From Mariniflexile jejuense (GTDB taxonomy: Bacteria; Bacteroidota; Bacteroidia; Flavobacteriales; Flavobacteriaceae), in NCBI RefSeq assembly GCF_042675665.1, contig NZ_JBHTJI010000001.1:1054001-1118000 (forward strand): a stretch of 64,000 nucleotides of DNA, read 5' to 3'. Positions 50,878 through 58,613 of this stretch are shown here, piece after piece (the stretch's first letter is position 1; each line of letters opens with the position of its first letter). The notes under the pieces are model-generated. The model ran no database searches. It saw only the letters and a list, made by a program, of their open reading frames with translations, and was not told the origin of the DNA. The translations under genes were made by a program, and so were the position numbers.

Positions 50878-52878
50878 ATGAAAAAGCTTATTATACTATG
50901 TGTTACCTTGCTTTTTTCAACATTATTATTGGCTCAAGAAGAAAGTAATATAACAAAAAAAGACACCACAAAGCTAGACGAAATAACACTTGTTAGTAGG
51001 CGTAGTTTAAGTAATTATAGGCAAGAAAAAACCTTATCTAGCATTGATAATTATTTAGAAAAAACCAATAAAATTACCATGATAAAGCGTGGTAATTATG
51101 CGTGGGAAGCGTCTATGAATAATATGAATAGCGACAGGTTATCTATCACTATTGATGGCATGCAAATTTTTGGTGCTTGCACCGATAAAATGGATCCAAT
51201 AACATCGTATGTAGATGTCTCGAATTTAGAAAAAGTAAATGTTGGTTCTGGTCAATCTGGCTCAGAAAACGGACATTGCGTTGGCGGTGGCATCGATTTA
51301 CAATTACCAACATCAACATTCAATAATAGCGGTTTAAAAACAGCTATCGATTTGGGTTATGAAACCAATGGCAATTACAAAACTACTGGTTTGGATATGG
51401 AATATGCTGCCAATAATTTCTACTTAAACGCCGATGGTATTTATAGAAAATCTGATAATTATAAGGCTGGCGGTAATAACGAAGTATTGTATTCTCAATT
51501 TGAAAAATATAATATCTCGCTACAAAGTGGCTACAAACTAAATACTAACCAGTCTTTAAACGCCAACGTTATTTATGATAAAGCCAGCAATATTGGTTAC
51601 CCTGCACTTACTATGGACGTGTTGCTTGCCGAAGCATTAATTAGCTCATTATCTCATAATTATACTAATGATGCAACTTTTATTAAAGCCTTAGAAACTA
51701 AAATTTACTTTAATACCATTACCCATATTATGGACGATTCCAAACGTCCTGATGTGCCAATTCGTATGGATATGCCTGGTTGGAGCGATACGTATGGGTT
51801 TTATAGTAAGGCTACCATTAAACAAAATAAACATAACATATTGTTTAATTTTAATGGCTTTTACAACAAATCTTTGGCAGAAATGACCATGTACCCTAAC
51901 AACCCAAACGAACCCGCAATGTTTATGTACACATGGCCAGATATTAGAACACTTTATTCTGGCGTTTATATAAAAGACGCGTTTTTTTTAAATGCTTTTG
52001 AAATACTATCAGCTTCGTTAAGAATGGGTTACCATAAAAACAAAATTGCTAAAGAAGTTGGTTTGGAAAGCTTACAAATTTTTTATCCAGAAATTAACGA
52101 TTCAAAAAGCAGATTTTTAACCAGTTTTTCAGCAGATTATCAATTTAAAAAGAACGTATTTGAAACTACTTTTGGTGTAGGCTATGGTGAACGCGCACCA
52201 ACTGTAAGTGAAGGTTATGGGTTTTTCTTGTACAATAGTTTTGATAATTTCGATTATATAGGAAACCCAACTTTAAATACCGAAAAAGCTATTGAAGCTA
52301 ATTTTAAAGTTAATTATCATAAAAATGATTTTCAAGTAGGTATTGAATCATCCTATTTTTACATTTCAAATTATATTATTGGTGAAATTGATACATCTTT
52401 AAGCCCAATGACCATTGGTTCTAATGGTGTAAAAGTTTACAATGCTTTAAAACAGGCAACCATTTTTGATGTGTATTTAAACGCTTCATATCAACTTTCA
52501 AAACCCTTCTCTTTTAACGGAAGCTTAGGTTACAACTACGGAAAAGGCAGCAATAATGAAGCCTTGCCTTTTATAAAACCAATATCGTATCTAGCTGAAT
52601 TGAATTACAAAACCACTAATTTTAACGCAGCAATTCAACTTGAAGGTAATGGCAACCAAAGTAACTATGGTAGTTTTTATGGTGAAGATAAAACACCTCA
52701 ATATGCTATTTTAAACTTAAACCTTGGTAATTTATTTTACATAAAAAGCTACAAAACAATACTAAAATACGGTGTAGAAAATATTTTAGACACAAACTAT
52801 TCTACCTATGCAGATTGGAATAATATACCCAGACAAGGGCGTAATTTCTACATAAACCTATCCTTTAGTATGCCATAA
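50878..52878 (+). CDS. TonB-dependent outer-membrane receptor, OprC/NosA-like (copper)
   Basis: 666 residues. Signal peptide (ending LLLAQ), plug domain with SDRLSITIDGMQIFGACTDKMDP and a barrel ending FYINLSFSMP. C101-T-D-K-M105 is the CxxxM arrangement that binds copper in Pseudomonas OprC, and the surrounding plug sequence also resembles NosA, the receptor linked to N2O reductase in Pseudomonas stutzeri. Last gene of the copper section; a terminator follows. ExbB/ExbD at 23.7-26 kb could energise it. Confidence 0.88.
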   Translation: MKKLIILCVTLLFSTLLLAQEESNITKKDTTKLDEITLVSRRSLSNYRQEKTLSSIDNYLEKTNKITMIKRGNYAWEASMNNMNSDRLSITIDGMQIFGACTDKMDPITSYVDVSNLEKVNVGSGQSGSENGHCVGGGIDLQLPTSTFNNSGLKTAIDLGYETNGNYKTTGLDMEYAANNFYLNADGIYRKSDNYKAGGNNEVLYSQFEKYNISLQSGYKLNTNQSLNANVIYDKASNIGYPALTMDVLLAEALISSLSHNYTNDATFIKALETKIYFNTITHIMDDSKRPDVPIRMDMPGWSDTYGFYSKATIKQNKHNILFNFNGFYNKSLAEMTMYPNNPNEPAMFMYTWPDIRTLYSGVYIKDAFFLNAFEILSASLRMGYHKNKIAKEVGLESLQIFYPEINDSKSRFLTSFSADYQFKKNVFETTFGVGYGERAPTVSEGYGFFLYNSFDNFDYIGNPTLNTEKAIEANFKVNYHKNDFQVGIESSYFYISNYIIGEIDTSLSPMTIGSNGVKVYNALKQATIFDVYLNASYQLSKPFSFNGSLGYNYGKGSNNEALPFIKPISYLAELNYKTTNFNAAIQLEGNGNQSNYGSFYGEDKTPQYAILNLNLGNLFYIKSYKTILKYGVENILDTNYSTYADWNNIPRQGRNFYINLSFSMP

Positions 52879-52906
52879 ATACAAAACCTTTTTTTCTCCA
52901 AATTAT

Positions 52907-52953
52907 AAAACCCATTACCAAACACATTATAAAAGTTTAGTAATGGGTTTTTT
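52907..52953 (+). terminator. Terminator after the receptor gene
   Basis: AAAACCCATTAC (52907-52918) and GTAATGGGTTTT (52940-52951) form a perfect 12-bp stem followed by TT. The next regulatory site starts 6 bases later. Confidence 0.8.
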
Positions 52954-52958
52954 CGTTT

Positions 52959-53002
52959 ATGATAAAAGTCATGTACTTTAAAAATCACAACGCCTATTTT
53001 TG
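52959..53002 (+). promoter_or_regulatory. CRP/FNR-like site and promoter of the hemerythrin-like gene
   Basis: ATGAT-AAAA-GTCAT at 52959-52972 (one mismatch from palindromic) and TATTTTTG at 52995-53002. The centre-to-box distance is 29.5 bases, exactly as at the nos promoter, and the half-site GTCAT is the same. Confidence 0.6.
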
Positions 53003-53079
53003 TTTAAGCACAAATATTAAAGCATGATTCTATTCAAAATAGAATACAAAATAATTTTTTAAACCTAAATTTATAATAA

Positions 53080-53592
53080 ATGAACTCATTTTCACTTGTT
53101 GCCGAAAAACTACCTGAAGGACATCCTATAAAAGTATACTATGAGGAAAGTGCCTTAATACAAGATTTATTATCAGAATTAAACAAATCAAATCCTGCTG
53201 AAGATTTTCAAAAATATTTTAAAATCTTTAATCAATTAAAAAACATTGAAAAACGCTTTGCACGTATAGAAAACCAATTATTCCCTTACTTAGAAAAGCA
53301 TGGTTGGGAAGGACCAATTGATGGTTTATGGGCATTTCACAACAATTTACGCGAGCAAATAAACTTATTAAACGCTTATAATAGCGAAAGAAATATTGCT
53401 GAAATTCAAGATACTATTCCTGCCTTAACACATGATATTGAAAAATTGCTAACCCTTGAAGATACCCGACTATTTCCTAATTCTATGGAATTAATTGCAG
53501 AAGTAGATTGGAAAAATTTTTACATGAAAGATGCAGAAATTGGCTGGATGCTACAAAAAAAACCAAAACCTTTTTTAGCAACAAACTATTAA
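53080..53592 (+). CDS. Hemerythrin-like (HHE/DUF438-type) protein
   Basis: 170 residues, helical. HPIKVYYEESALIQDLL, IENQLFPYLEKHGWEGPIDGLWAFHNNLREQ and LTHDIEKLLTLEDTRLFP match the HHE pattern of the DUF438 group; some iron ligands seem altered (FARIEN where HYxRKEN is usual). Cytoplasmic. Its promoter site matches that of the nos cluster, and ric is nearby, so a role in NO or low-oxygen response is likely. Confidence 0.8.
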   Translation: MNSFSLVAEKLPEGHPIKVYYEESALIQDLLSELNKSNPAEDFQKYFKIFNQLKNIEKRFARIENQLFPYLEKHGWEGPIDGLWAFHNNLREQINLLNAYNSERNIAEIQDTIPALTHDIEKLLTLEDTRLFPNSMELIAEVDWKNFYMKDAEIGWMLQKKPKPFLATNY

Positions 53593-53623
53593 AAACTTAA
53601 TAGTTAGTATAAACTCTATAATA

Positions 53624-53656
53624 AATTCCAAAAGATCAAAACGACCTTCTGGAATT
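53624..53656. terminator. Shared terminator between convergent genes
   Basis: AATTCCA (53624-53630) and TGGAATT (53650-53656) extend inward with two mismatches to about 12 pairs. Lies between the hemerythrin-like gene and ric, which converge. Confidence 0.5.
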
Positions 53657-53689
53657 ATTAACTAACTGCTAGTAATTTAAAATTTACTA

Positions 53690-54421
53690 TTAATTAAATT
53701 GCTGTTCTAATCTAATAGCTTCAGGAAATAAAATATTATTTTCTAAATGGATGTGTAAATGCAAATCTTGTTCAAATTCTTGCAACATCGCAAAAGTTAC
53801 TTTATAGGTATTGCAAGCATCAGCTGGTGGCGTATAATTATTGCTTAATGCTGCTATTTTTCTAAAGCGTTCACCTTCATTATCATGTTCTTCCATCATC
53901 ATTGCAATAGGGTTTTCTACCGTTCCAAATTGTGGCGATTGTACAGCTCCAGATTCTAACTTAGCTTTTACCATATTTTTTACAAACGGAAATAGAATTA
54001 ATTCTTCTTTCTTCATGTGTGAAGCTAAATCTTTTGATGATGCAATAAACAAGGCATTTATTTCTAACAACTCACGATGCCTTTCACCATGAACTTTACA
54101 AAGCTTATCTAAAAACTGACGTAAAACTGGTATTTTTTCTTCTACATAACGGTGGTGTTTTTTCTCTATATATTCTGCCAATAAATCTAATGGCCATGAT
54201 TTATAATCGATAGATTGGTTTGCTTTCGAGTTTAAAACAGTTTGCAATTCTTCCAATAGTATATCACTATCAATTCCTTTGTTTTCACAAGCTTCTTCAA
54301 CAGTTCTGTTTCCATTACAACAAAAATCTATTTTATATTTTGCAAATACTGCTGCAGTTCTAAAATCGTTTGCAACAAATTGACCTATTTGCTTTTGTGA
54401 TGCTTTTTGTATTGTTTCCAT
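53690..54421 (-). CDS. ric: RIC family iron-sulfur cluster repair protein (ScdA/YtfE)
   Basis: 243 residues. N-terminal ScdA-type domain with KIDFCCNGNRT (C34, C35), then a hemerythrin-like di-iron domain with EKKHHRYVEEKIP, KVHGERHREL, HMKKEELILFP, MMMEEHDNEGERF and HLHIHLENNILFP. Repairs clusters after nitric oxide or oxidative damage. It lies 50 bases after the Rrf2 regulator on the same strand; the gap holds a copy of the probable Rrf2 site. Also named scdA or ytfE. Confidence 0.93.
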   Translation of the reverse strand: METIQKASQKQIGQFVANDFRTAAVFAKYKIDFCCNGNRTVEEACENKGIDSDILLEELQTVLNSKANQSIDYKSWPLDLLAEYIEKKHHRYVEEKIPVLRQFLDKLCKVHGERHRELLEINALFIASSKDLASHMKKEELILFPFVKNMVKAKLESGAVQSPQFGTVENPIAMMMEEHDNEGERFRKIAALSNNYTPPADACNTYKVTFAMLQEFEQDLHLHIHLENNILFPEAIRLEQQFN

Positions 54422-54437
54422 GTGTTTGTTTTATTTC

Positions 54438-54451
54438 GGATAATTTTATCC
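54438..54451. promoter_or_regulatory. Palindrome with GATAA-NN-TTATC core before ric
   Basis: GGATAATTTTATCC, perfect, in the 50-base gap upstream of ric. It shares the core GATAA-NN-TTATC with the larger palindrome upstream of the Rrf2 gene. It would overlap a ric promoter, fitting a repressor site. Confidence 0.5.
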
Positions 54452-54471
54452 TATTTATGTTCAAATTTTTT

Positions 54472-54906
54472 TTATACCTTCAAAAATGAAGCACCAGATT
54501 TTATATTAAGTGCTAATTCTTCTAAGCTTGTAGTTTCAAGCATGTGCTTTAATTCGTCTCGTACACTTTTAAACTTGTCGTGTACAGGACATGGATGGTT
54601 TTCATCGCAAGTTTCTAAACCCAAACCACAACCTTTATAAATACTATCACCATCAATAGCGTTTACAATTTGCGACAGTTTAATATGTTTAATTTCGTGT
54701 TTATTAACTTCAAATCCGCCATAAGCACCTTTAATTGAGCTAATAACATTGTGTCGCACCAATGCTTGTAATATTTTTGCAGTAAAAGCCTGAGGTGAAT
54801 TAATTTCTTCAGCTATTTCTTTTGGACTTACACGTTTATCTTCATACGAGTTTATTGCAATGAAAACACATGCTTTAATACCATACTCGCAAGCTTTTGA
54901 AAACAT
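54472..54906 (-). CDS. Rrf2 family regulator with Fe-S type cysteines
   Basis: 144 residues. Winged HTH (YGIKACVFIAI, SPKEIAEEINSPQAFTAKILQALVRH, GAYGGFEV) and a C-terminal cluster site C93-x6-C100-x5-C106-x2-H109. IscR has C-x5-C-x5-C-x2-H and NsrR C-x4-C-x5-C, so this is close to both. The neighbouring ric gene points to an NsrR-like NO response, but IscR-type control is possible. Confidence 0.9.
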   Translation of the reverse strand: MFSKACEYGIKACVFIAINSYEDKRVSPKEIAEEINSPQAFTAKILQALVRHNVISSIKGAYGGFEVNKHEIKHIKLSQIVNAIDGDSIYKGCGLGLETCDENHPCPVHDKFKSVRDELKHMLETTSLEELALNIKSGASFLKV

Positions 54907-54926
54907 ATTAATTTTTAATTATGATA

Positions 54927-54971
54927 CAAAAATATTAAATCTTTTTAAATTAAGATAAATTTATCTTAATT
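54927..54971 (-). promoter_or_regulatory. Rrf2 gene promoter with 24-bp palindrome
   Basis: Minus strand TATTTTTG (-7 type) at 54927-54934; a perfect 24-bp palindrome at 54948-54971 with core AAGATAAATTTATCTT is centred about 38 bases upstream of the expected start. It shares GATAA-NN-TTATC with the site before ric and would fit autoregulation. It abuts the stop of the 116-residue gene but lacks the T-run of a terminator. Confidence 0.6.
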
Positions 54972-54974
54972 AAT

Positions 54975-55325
54975 TTATTTGTATTTATTTCTAAACCATA
55001 CTTTTTGCCATTCGCGTTTTAAAATTAAAAAGGAAACATCTTCAGAGAGTTTAAGGATGTCTTCACCATTTAACATTTTTACTTCTTTTTCTGAAACGTC
55101 TATAATATAAAGCAGGTTTAAATAATCGGTAAATTTTTCTTGAATGAGTTTATAAATCGTTTCATGAAGCAATAGTTTTAAACTTGATGGTAACACATCT
55201 TCATGAAAGTCGAGATTGATATTAGCCAACAAAAAATCCTTATTTAATTGAAGTACTAATTTTTGGTATAAGCTTAACTGGTTGGCATTCTCAATTAAAT
55301 CTTCAAAAGTGTTTGGTAACTGCAT
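54975..55325 (-). CDS. Uncharacterised helical protein beside the polyprenyl synthetase
   Basis: 116 residues, mostly helical, cytoplasmic, no cysteine. It has LHETIYKLIQEKFTDYLNLLYIIDVSE and a basic end (KREWQKVWFRNKYK). I do not recognise the family, though the pairing with polyprenyl synthetase seems familiar from other flavobacteria. The start overlaps the synthetase stop by one base, so it is in the same operon. Confidence 0.7.
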   Translation of the reverse strand: MQLPNTFEDLIENANQLSLYQKLVLQLNKDFLLANINLDFHEDVLPSSLKLLLHETIYKLIQEKFTDYLNLLYIIDVSEKEVKMLNGEDILKLSEDVSFLILKREWQKVWFRNKYK

Positions 55326-56299
55326 TATACGGTTCTATTCATAAGGTTGTTACCAAACGCTTTTAACAGCATTCTTTTTTCTTCAGAAATAGACATGCTT
55401 TCCAAAACACCAAACGCTTTTTTAGTATAAGCTTCAATAGCTGTTTTAGTAGCTTCGGCAGAACCACTTTCAATAAAAATAGTTTTTACAGTTTCAATTT
55501 TTTCGTCGTTATTATCTAAGGTTTTACTAAACAAATCTAAAAGTTTAAGTTTATTTTTATCTTCTGAAAACTCTAGTGCTTTTATGTATAAATAGGTTTT
55601 TTTATTTTCAATAATATCACCGCCAACTTGTTTTCCAAATGTTTTTGGGTCGCCAAAAGCATCTAAATAATCGTCTTGTAATTGAAACGCAATACCCAAA
55701 TTTTTACCAAATTCATAAATGTTATTTTGGTCTTCTTCTGATGCATTTGCTACAATTGCTCCCATTTTCATAGCAGCACCAACCAAAACAGCTGTTTTAT
55801 ATTCAATCATTTTTAAATACTCTGAAACTGAAACATCATTTCTGGTTTCAAAATCCACATCATATTGTTGGCCTTCACAAACCTCTAAAGCGGTTTTACT
55901 AAACAGTTTTGCAAGTGCTTGAAAGGTTTTTGGCTCATAGCTTTCAAATAATTGATAAGCCATAATTAGCATGGCATCACCCGATAAAATACCTGTATTA
56001 ATGTTCCACTTTTCGTGTACAGTTTCTTTTCCTCGGCGTAATGGCGCACCATCCATAATATCATCATGTACTAACGAAAAATTATGAAAAACCTCAATAC
56101 TTAATGCTGCATTTAAAGCTGTTGTATAGTTTTCCTCAAAAATTTCTGCAGCCATTAATGTTAAAACAGGTCGTAAACGTTTTCCGCCTAATTGCAAAAT
56201 ATAATTTATAGGATTGTATAATGAAATTGGTTCACGATGTATTGTAAACCCATTTAAAAACGAAGTAAATTCGTCTTGGTAAAATTGTACGTGTTGCAT
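55325..56299 (-). CDS. Polyprenyl synthetase family protein
   Basis: I start it at ATG 56299 (MQHVQFYQDEF), giving 324 residues; an upstream in-frame ATG at 56350 adds 17 residues not typical of the family, and a TAnnTTTG-like box on the minus strand at 56304-56311 lies between the two. Trans-type prenyltransferase with GGKRLRP, first Asp-rich motif VHDDIMD and second QLQDDYLDAFGD. It makes geranylgeranyl or longer diphosphates for quinones or carotenoids; chain length cannot be told. Confidence 0.93.
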   Translation of the reverse strand: MQHVQFYQDEFTSFLNGFTIHREPISLYNPINYILQLGGKRLRPVLTLMAAEIFEENYTTALNAALSIEVFHNFSLVHDDIMDGAPLRRGKETVHEKWNINTGILSGDAMLIMAYQLFESYEPKTFQALAKLFSKTALEVCEGQQYDVDFETRNDVSVSEYLKMIEYKTAVLVGAAMKMGAIVANASEEDQNNIYEFGKNLGIAFQLQDDYLDAFGDPKTFGKQVGGDIIENKKTYLYIKALEFSEDKNKLKLLDLFSKTLDNNDEKIETVKTIFIESGSAEATKTAIEAYTKKAFGVLESMSISEEKRMLLKAFGNNLMNRTV

Positions 56300-56426
56300 A
56301 AAACAAAAATAATGTAATTGCCCTAACAAAAACAATTTACATACTAACAAGTTTAAAAAATATAAGGGTTTAAATTATTTTTATAAAAATTTAAAGTAAA
56401 ATCTGGTTTCATACGTCTTATATAAC

Positions 56427-57008
56427 ATGAAGCCGGCCGAAATTTTTACAATGTCTAAACAAGAAAAGGAAAGTATCATTTCACAAACTGTAAATAGTTA
56501 TAGTGAAAAGCTTATGGCATTCATTAAGCCAAAAGTTAAAAATAGTGAAGATGCGCAAGACATTCTGCAAGAGGTTTGGTTTCAGTTTAGCAACCTTACA
56601 AACATTGCTGACATTGTAAATATTAGTAGTTGGCTTTTTTCGGTAACTCGAAATAAAATAACCGATAACTACCGAAAAAAAAGAACCGAAAACTTATCAA
56701 ATTTTACTATTGAAGATGATGAAGGAAACTTTATTATTAAAGACATTTTACTTATTGACAATGAAAAAAACCCTGAAATTAAATTTTTTCAAGATGAAAT
56801 TTGGGAAGAGCTTGTTAACGCACTAGATGAACTTCCTGAAAAACAACGCTTTGTATTTGTTGAAAATGAGTTTAATAATAAAACATTACAACAAATTGCA
56901 GATGAAACTAACGAAAACATTAAAACCATAATTAGCAGAAAAAGCTATGCCGTAAAGTATTTAAGGTTACGCCTAAAAACATTATATCAAGATTTAAACA
57001 ACGATTAA
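56427..57008 (+). CDS. ECF-type sigma factor (second)
   Basis: 193 residues from ATG 56427; a later ATG at 56451 (MSKQEKES) is an equally possible start. Sigma-2 with VNSYSEKLMAFIKPKVKNSEDAQDILQEVWFQF and SSWLFSVTRNKITDNYRKKR; sigma-4 with LPEKQRFVFVENEFNNKTLQQIADETNENIKTIISRKSYAVKYLR. A 110-residue membrane gene follows 11 bases later. It is unlike the first ECF factor and belongs to a more common flavobacterial type. Confidence 0.9.
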   Translation: MKPAEIFTMSKQEKESIISQTVNSYSEKLMAFIKPKVKNSEDAQDILQEVWFQFSNLTNIADIVNISSWLFSVTRNKITDNYRKKRTENLSNFTIEDDEGNFIIKDILLIDNEKNPEIKFFQDEIWEELVNALDELPEKQRFVFVENEFNNKTLQQIADETNENIKTIISRKSYAVKYLRLRLKTLYQDLNND

Positions 57009-57018
57009 AAAAAATATT

Positions 57019-57351
57019 ATGAATCATAAATTCAAACAAAAAAGAAAACTTCTATTCTTTATTCCAATAATTATTCTATTCGGGCTTACTGCCATAGTTA
57101 TGTGGCTTTGGAATGCCATTTTACCCAACGTTATTCATGTAAACACACTAACATATTGGCAAGCTATGGGTGTTTTAATATTAAGCAAAATTTTATTTGG
57201 TGGTTTTTCAGGCTGTGGAAAAGGCAAATACGCTATGCGAAAAAAACATTTTATAAATAAAATGAAAAACATGACACCAGAAGAATGCGAAACATTTAAA
57301 GACGCTTGGAAAGACCGCTTTAAAAACAGAAACTGGTGCCAAAAAGATTAG
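57019..57351 (+). CDS. Small two-helix membrane protein after the ECF gene
   Basis: 110 residues. Two membrane helices (about 10-32 and 43-60), then a conserved stretch GGFSGCGKGKYAMRKKHFINKMKNMTPEECETFKDAWKDRF with three cysteines in the protein. I recall similar proteins beside ECF genes in Bacteroidota but no function. The tail resembles the helical part of metal-stress sensors; this could be the partner that holds the sigma factor. Low certainty on role. Confidence 0.75.
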   Translation: MNHKFKQKRKLLFFIPIIILFGLTAIVMWLWNAILPNVIHVNTLTYWQAMGVLILSKILFGGFSGCGKGKYAMRKKHFINKMKNMTPEECETFKDAWKDRFKNRNWCQKD

Positions 57352-57411
57352 GCATTTTAAACTTCAATGTAAACTAAACATTTCTTAATTGTAAATTTTC
57401 TTTAAAACTTT

Positions 57412-57451
57412 GGAAACTTTTTTGGTTTTTAAAGTTTCCTTTATATATTTG
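57412..57451 (+). promoter_or_regulatory. Promoter and probable TetR operator of the efflux operon
   Basis: TTTG at 57421-57424, 19 bases, TATATTTG at 57444-57451: full consensus. GGAAACTTT (57412-57420) and AAAGTTTCC (57431-57439) form a perfect 9-bp inverted repeat with a 10-base spacer around the -33 element, placed to block polymerase. The TetR gene in the operon is the natural candidate to bind it. Confidence 0.7.
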
Positions 57452-57470
57452 CACCATTATTTTTTAAATT

Positions 57471-58004
57471 ATGACAGCTTCAAAGTGGACAGTAGACTCA
57501 AATCAATCGGACGTTCTTTTAAAATCAAGACGTACCATTATAGCATATTTAGCAAGTTCAATTAATACGTTTAATGGTTCAATTGCTGTTAAAAATGACC
57601 AATTAGAAGATGCTTCTATTGAATTTTTAATTGATATACATTCAAAAGAAGGCACTTTAGAACCTTTTGATGTTGACCTAGACTTAATAGATTTTACAAA
57701 CGCCAATATTTATCCTCCAATTCGTTTTAAATCAACTTCTTTTGAAAAAATAAATTCAACTCTTAATTTTTTAAAAGGCTATTTAACCATAAATAACATT
57801 ACAAAAGTGGTTGAATTTGAAGCTGTATTGGTGAATTTAGAAACAAAAAATGGTTTTTATAAAGCACATTTTGAAATAGCAGGAACTATTAACAGAAAAG
57901 ATTTTGGTTTAACACCTAAAGCTTTTAACAAAACAGGCAGTGTTGCAGTTGGCAAAGAAATTAACTTAACTGCCAACTTAGAATTTTATTCAAAAAACAA
58001 TTAA
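57471..58004 (+). CDS. YceI family protein (cytoplasmic form)
   Basis: 177 residues with the lipocalin-like YceI fold: WTVDSNQSDVLLKSR, GSIAVKNDQLEDASIEFLID, FKSTSFEK, GYLTINNITKVVEFEAVL and INRKDFGLTP. No signal peptide, unlike many YceI proteins. These bind isoprenoid or other lipophilic ligands. First gene of the efflux operon; its stop overlaps the TetR start by one base. Confidence 0.88.
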   Translation: MTASKWTVDSNQSDVLLKSRRTIIAYLASSINTFNGSIAVKNDQLEDASIEFLIDIHSKEGTLEPFDVDLDLIDFTNANIYPPIRFKSTSFEKINSTLNFLKGYLTINNITKVVEFEAVLVNLETKNGFYKAHFEIAGTINRKDFGLTPKAFNKTGSVAVGKEINLTANLEFYSKNN

Positions 58005-58612
58005 TGAGAACTCATATAATACAAAAATCGGCAGAATTGTTTTTAACACTAGGTTTTAAAAGTGTTACAATGGATGATATTGCAAATGAGTTAGCAATAT
58101 CAAAAAAAACAATTTATGTTCATTTTGCAAATAAAACAAAGCTTGTTGAGGCTGTAACTTTTGAAGTTTTTGCCAATGTATGCGAAGGTATTGATGGTAT
58201 TTGTAACACATCGCAAAACCCAATTCAAGAATTATACGACATAAAAATATTTGTGATGCAATATCTTAAAAATGAAAAAACATCACCACAATACCAACTT
58301 AAAAAATACTACCCACAAATACACAACCGCTTACACTTAAAACAATTTGAAAAAATGCACGAATCTGTTAAAGAAAGTTTGCAAAAAGGCATTGATACTA
58401 ACTTTTACCGACATGAAATAAATGTAGATTTTATATCTAGAATGTACTTTAATGGCATGACTGGAATAAAAGATGACACATTTTTTCCAAACGAATTATA
58501 TAACATGGAAACTCTAATGGAAAACTTTTTGGAATACCACTTAAGAGCTATTGTTACAGAAAAAGGACTTAAAGAATTAAACAAATTTATAAAATCAAAT
58601 CAATCAATATAA
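58004..58612 (+). CDS. TetR family regulator
   Basis: 202 residues. N-terminal HTH with KSVTMDDIANELAISKKTIYVHFANKTKLVEAV and a helical ligand-binding C-terminal domain. It starts in the YceI stop (TAATG) and ends 1 base before the tolC-like gene. It probably represses the operon through the inverted repeat at 57412-57439. Confidence 0.93.
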   Translation: MRTHIIQKSAELFLTLGFKSVTMDDIANELAISKKTIYVHFANKTKLVEAVTFEVFANVCEGIDGICNTSQNPIQELYDIKIFVMQYLKNEKTSPQYQLKKYYPQIHNRLHLKQFEKMHESVKESLQKGIDTNFYRHEINVDFISRMYFNGMTGIKDDTFFPNELYNMETLMENFLEYHLRAIVTEKGLKELNKFIKSNQSI

Positions 58613-58613
58613 A

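Noticed and set aside
54948..54971. Terminator of the polyprenyl synthetase operon
   Set aside because: The 24-bp palindrome has no GC-rich stem and no T-run on the minus strand; a regulator site fits better.
56300..56350. ATG extending the polyprenyl synthetase by 17 codons
   Set aside because: The extra hydrophobic residues are not typical, and a TAnnTTTG-like box lies between the two starts.
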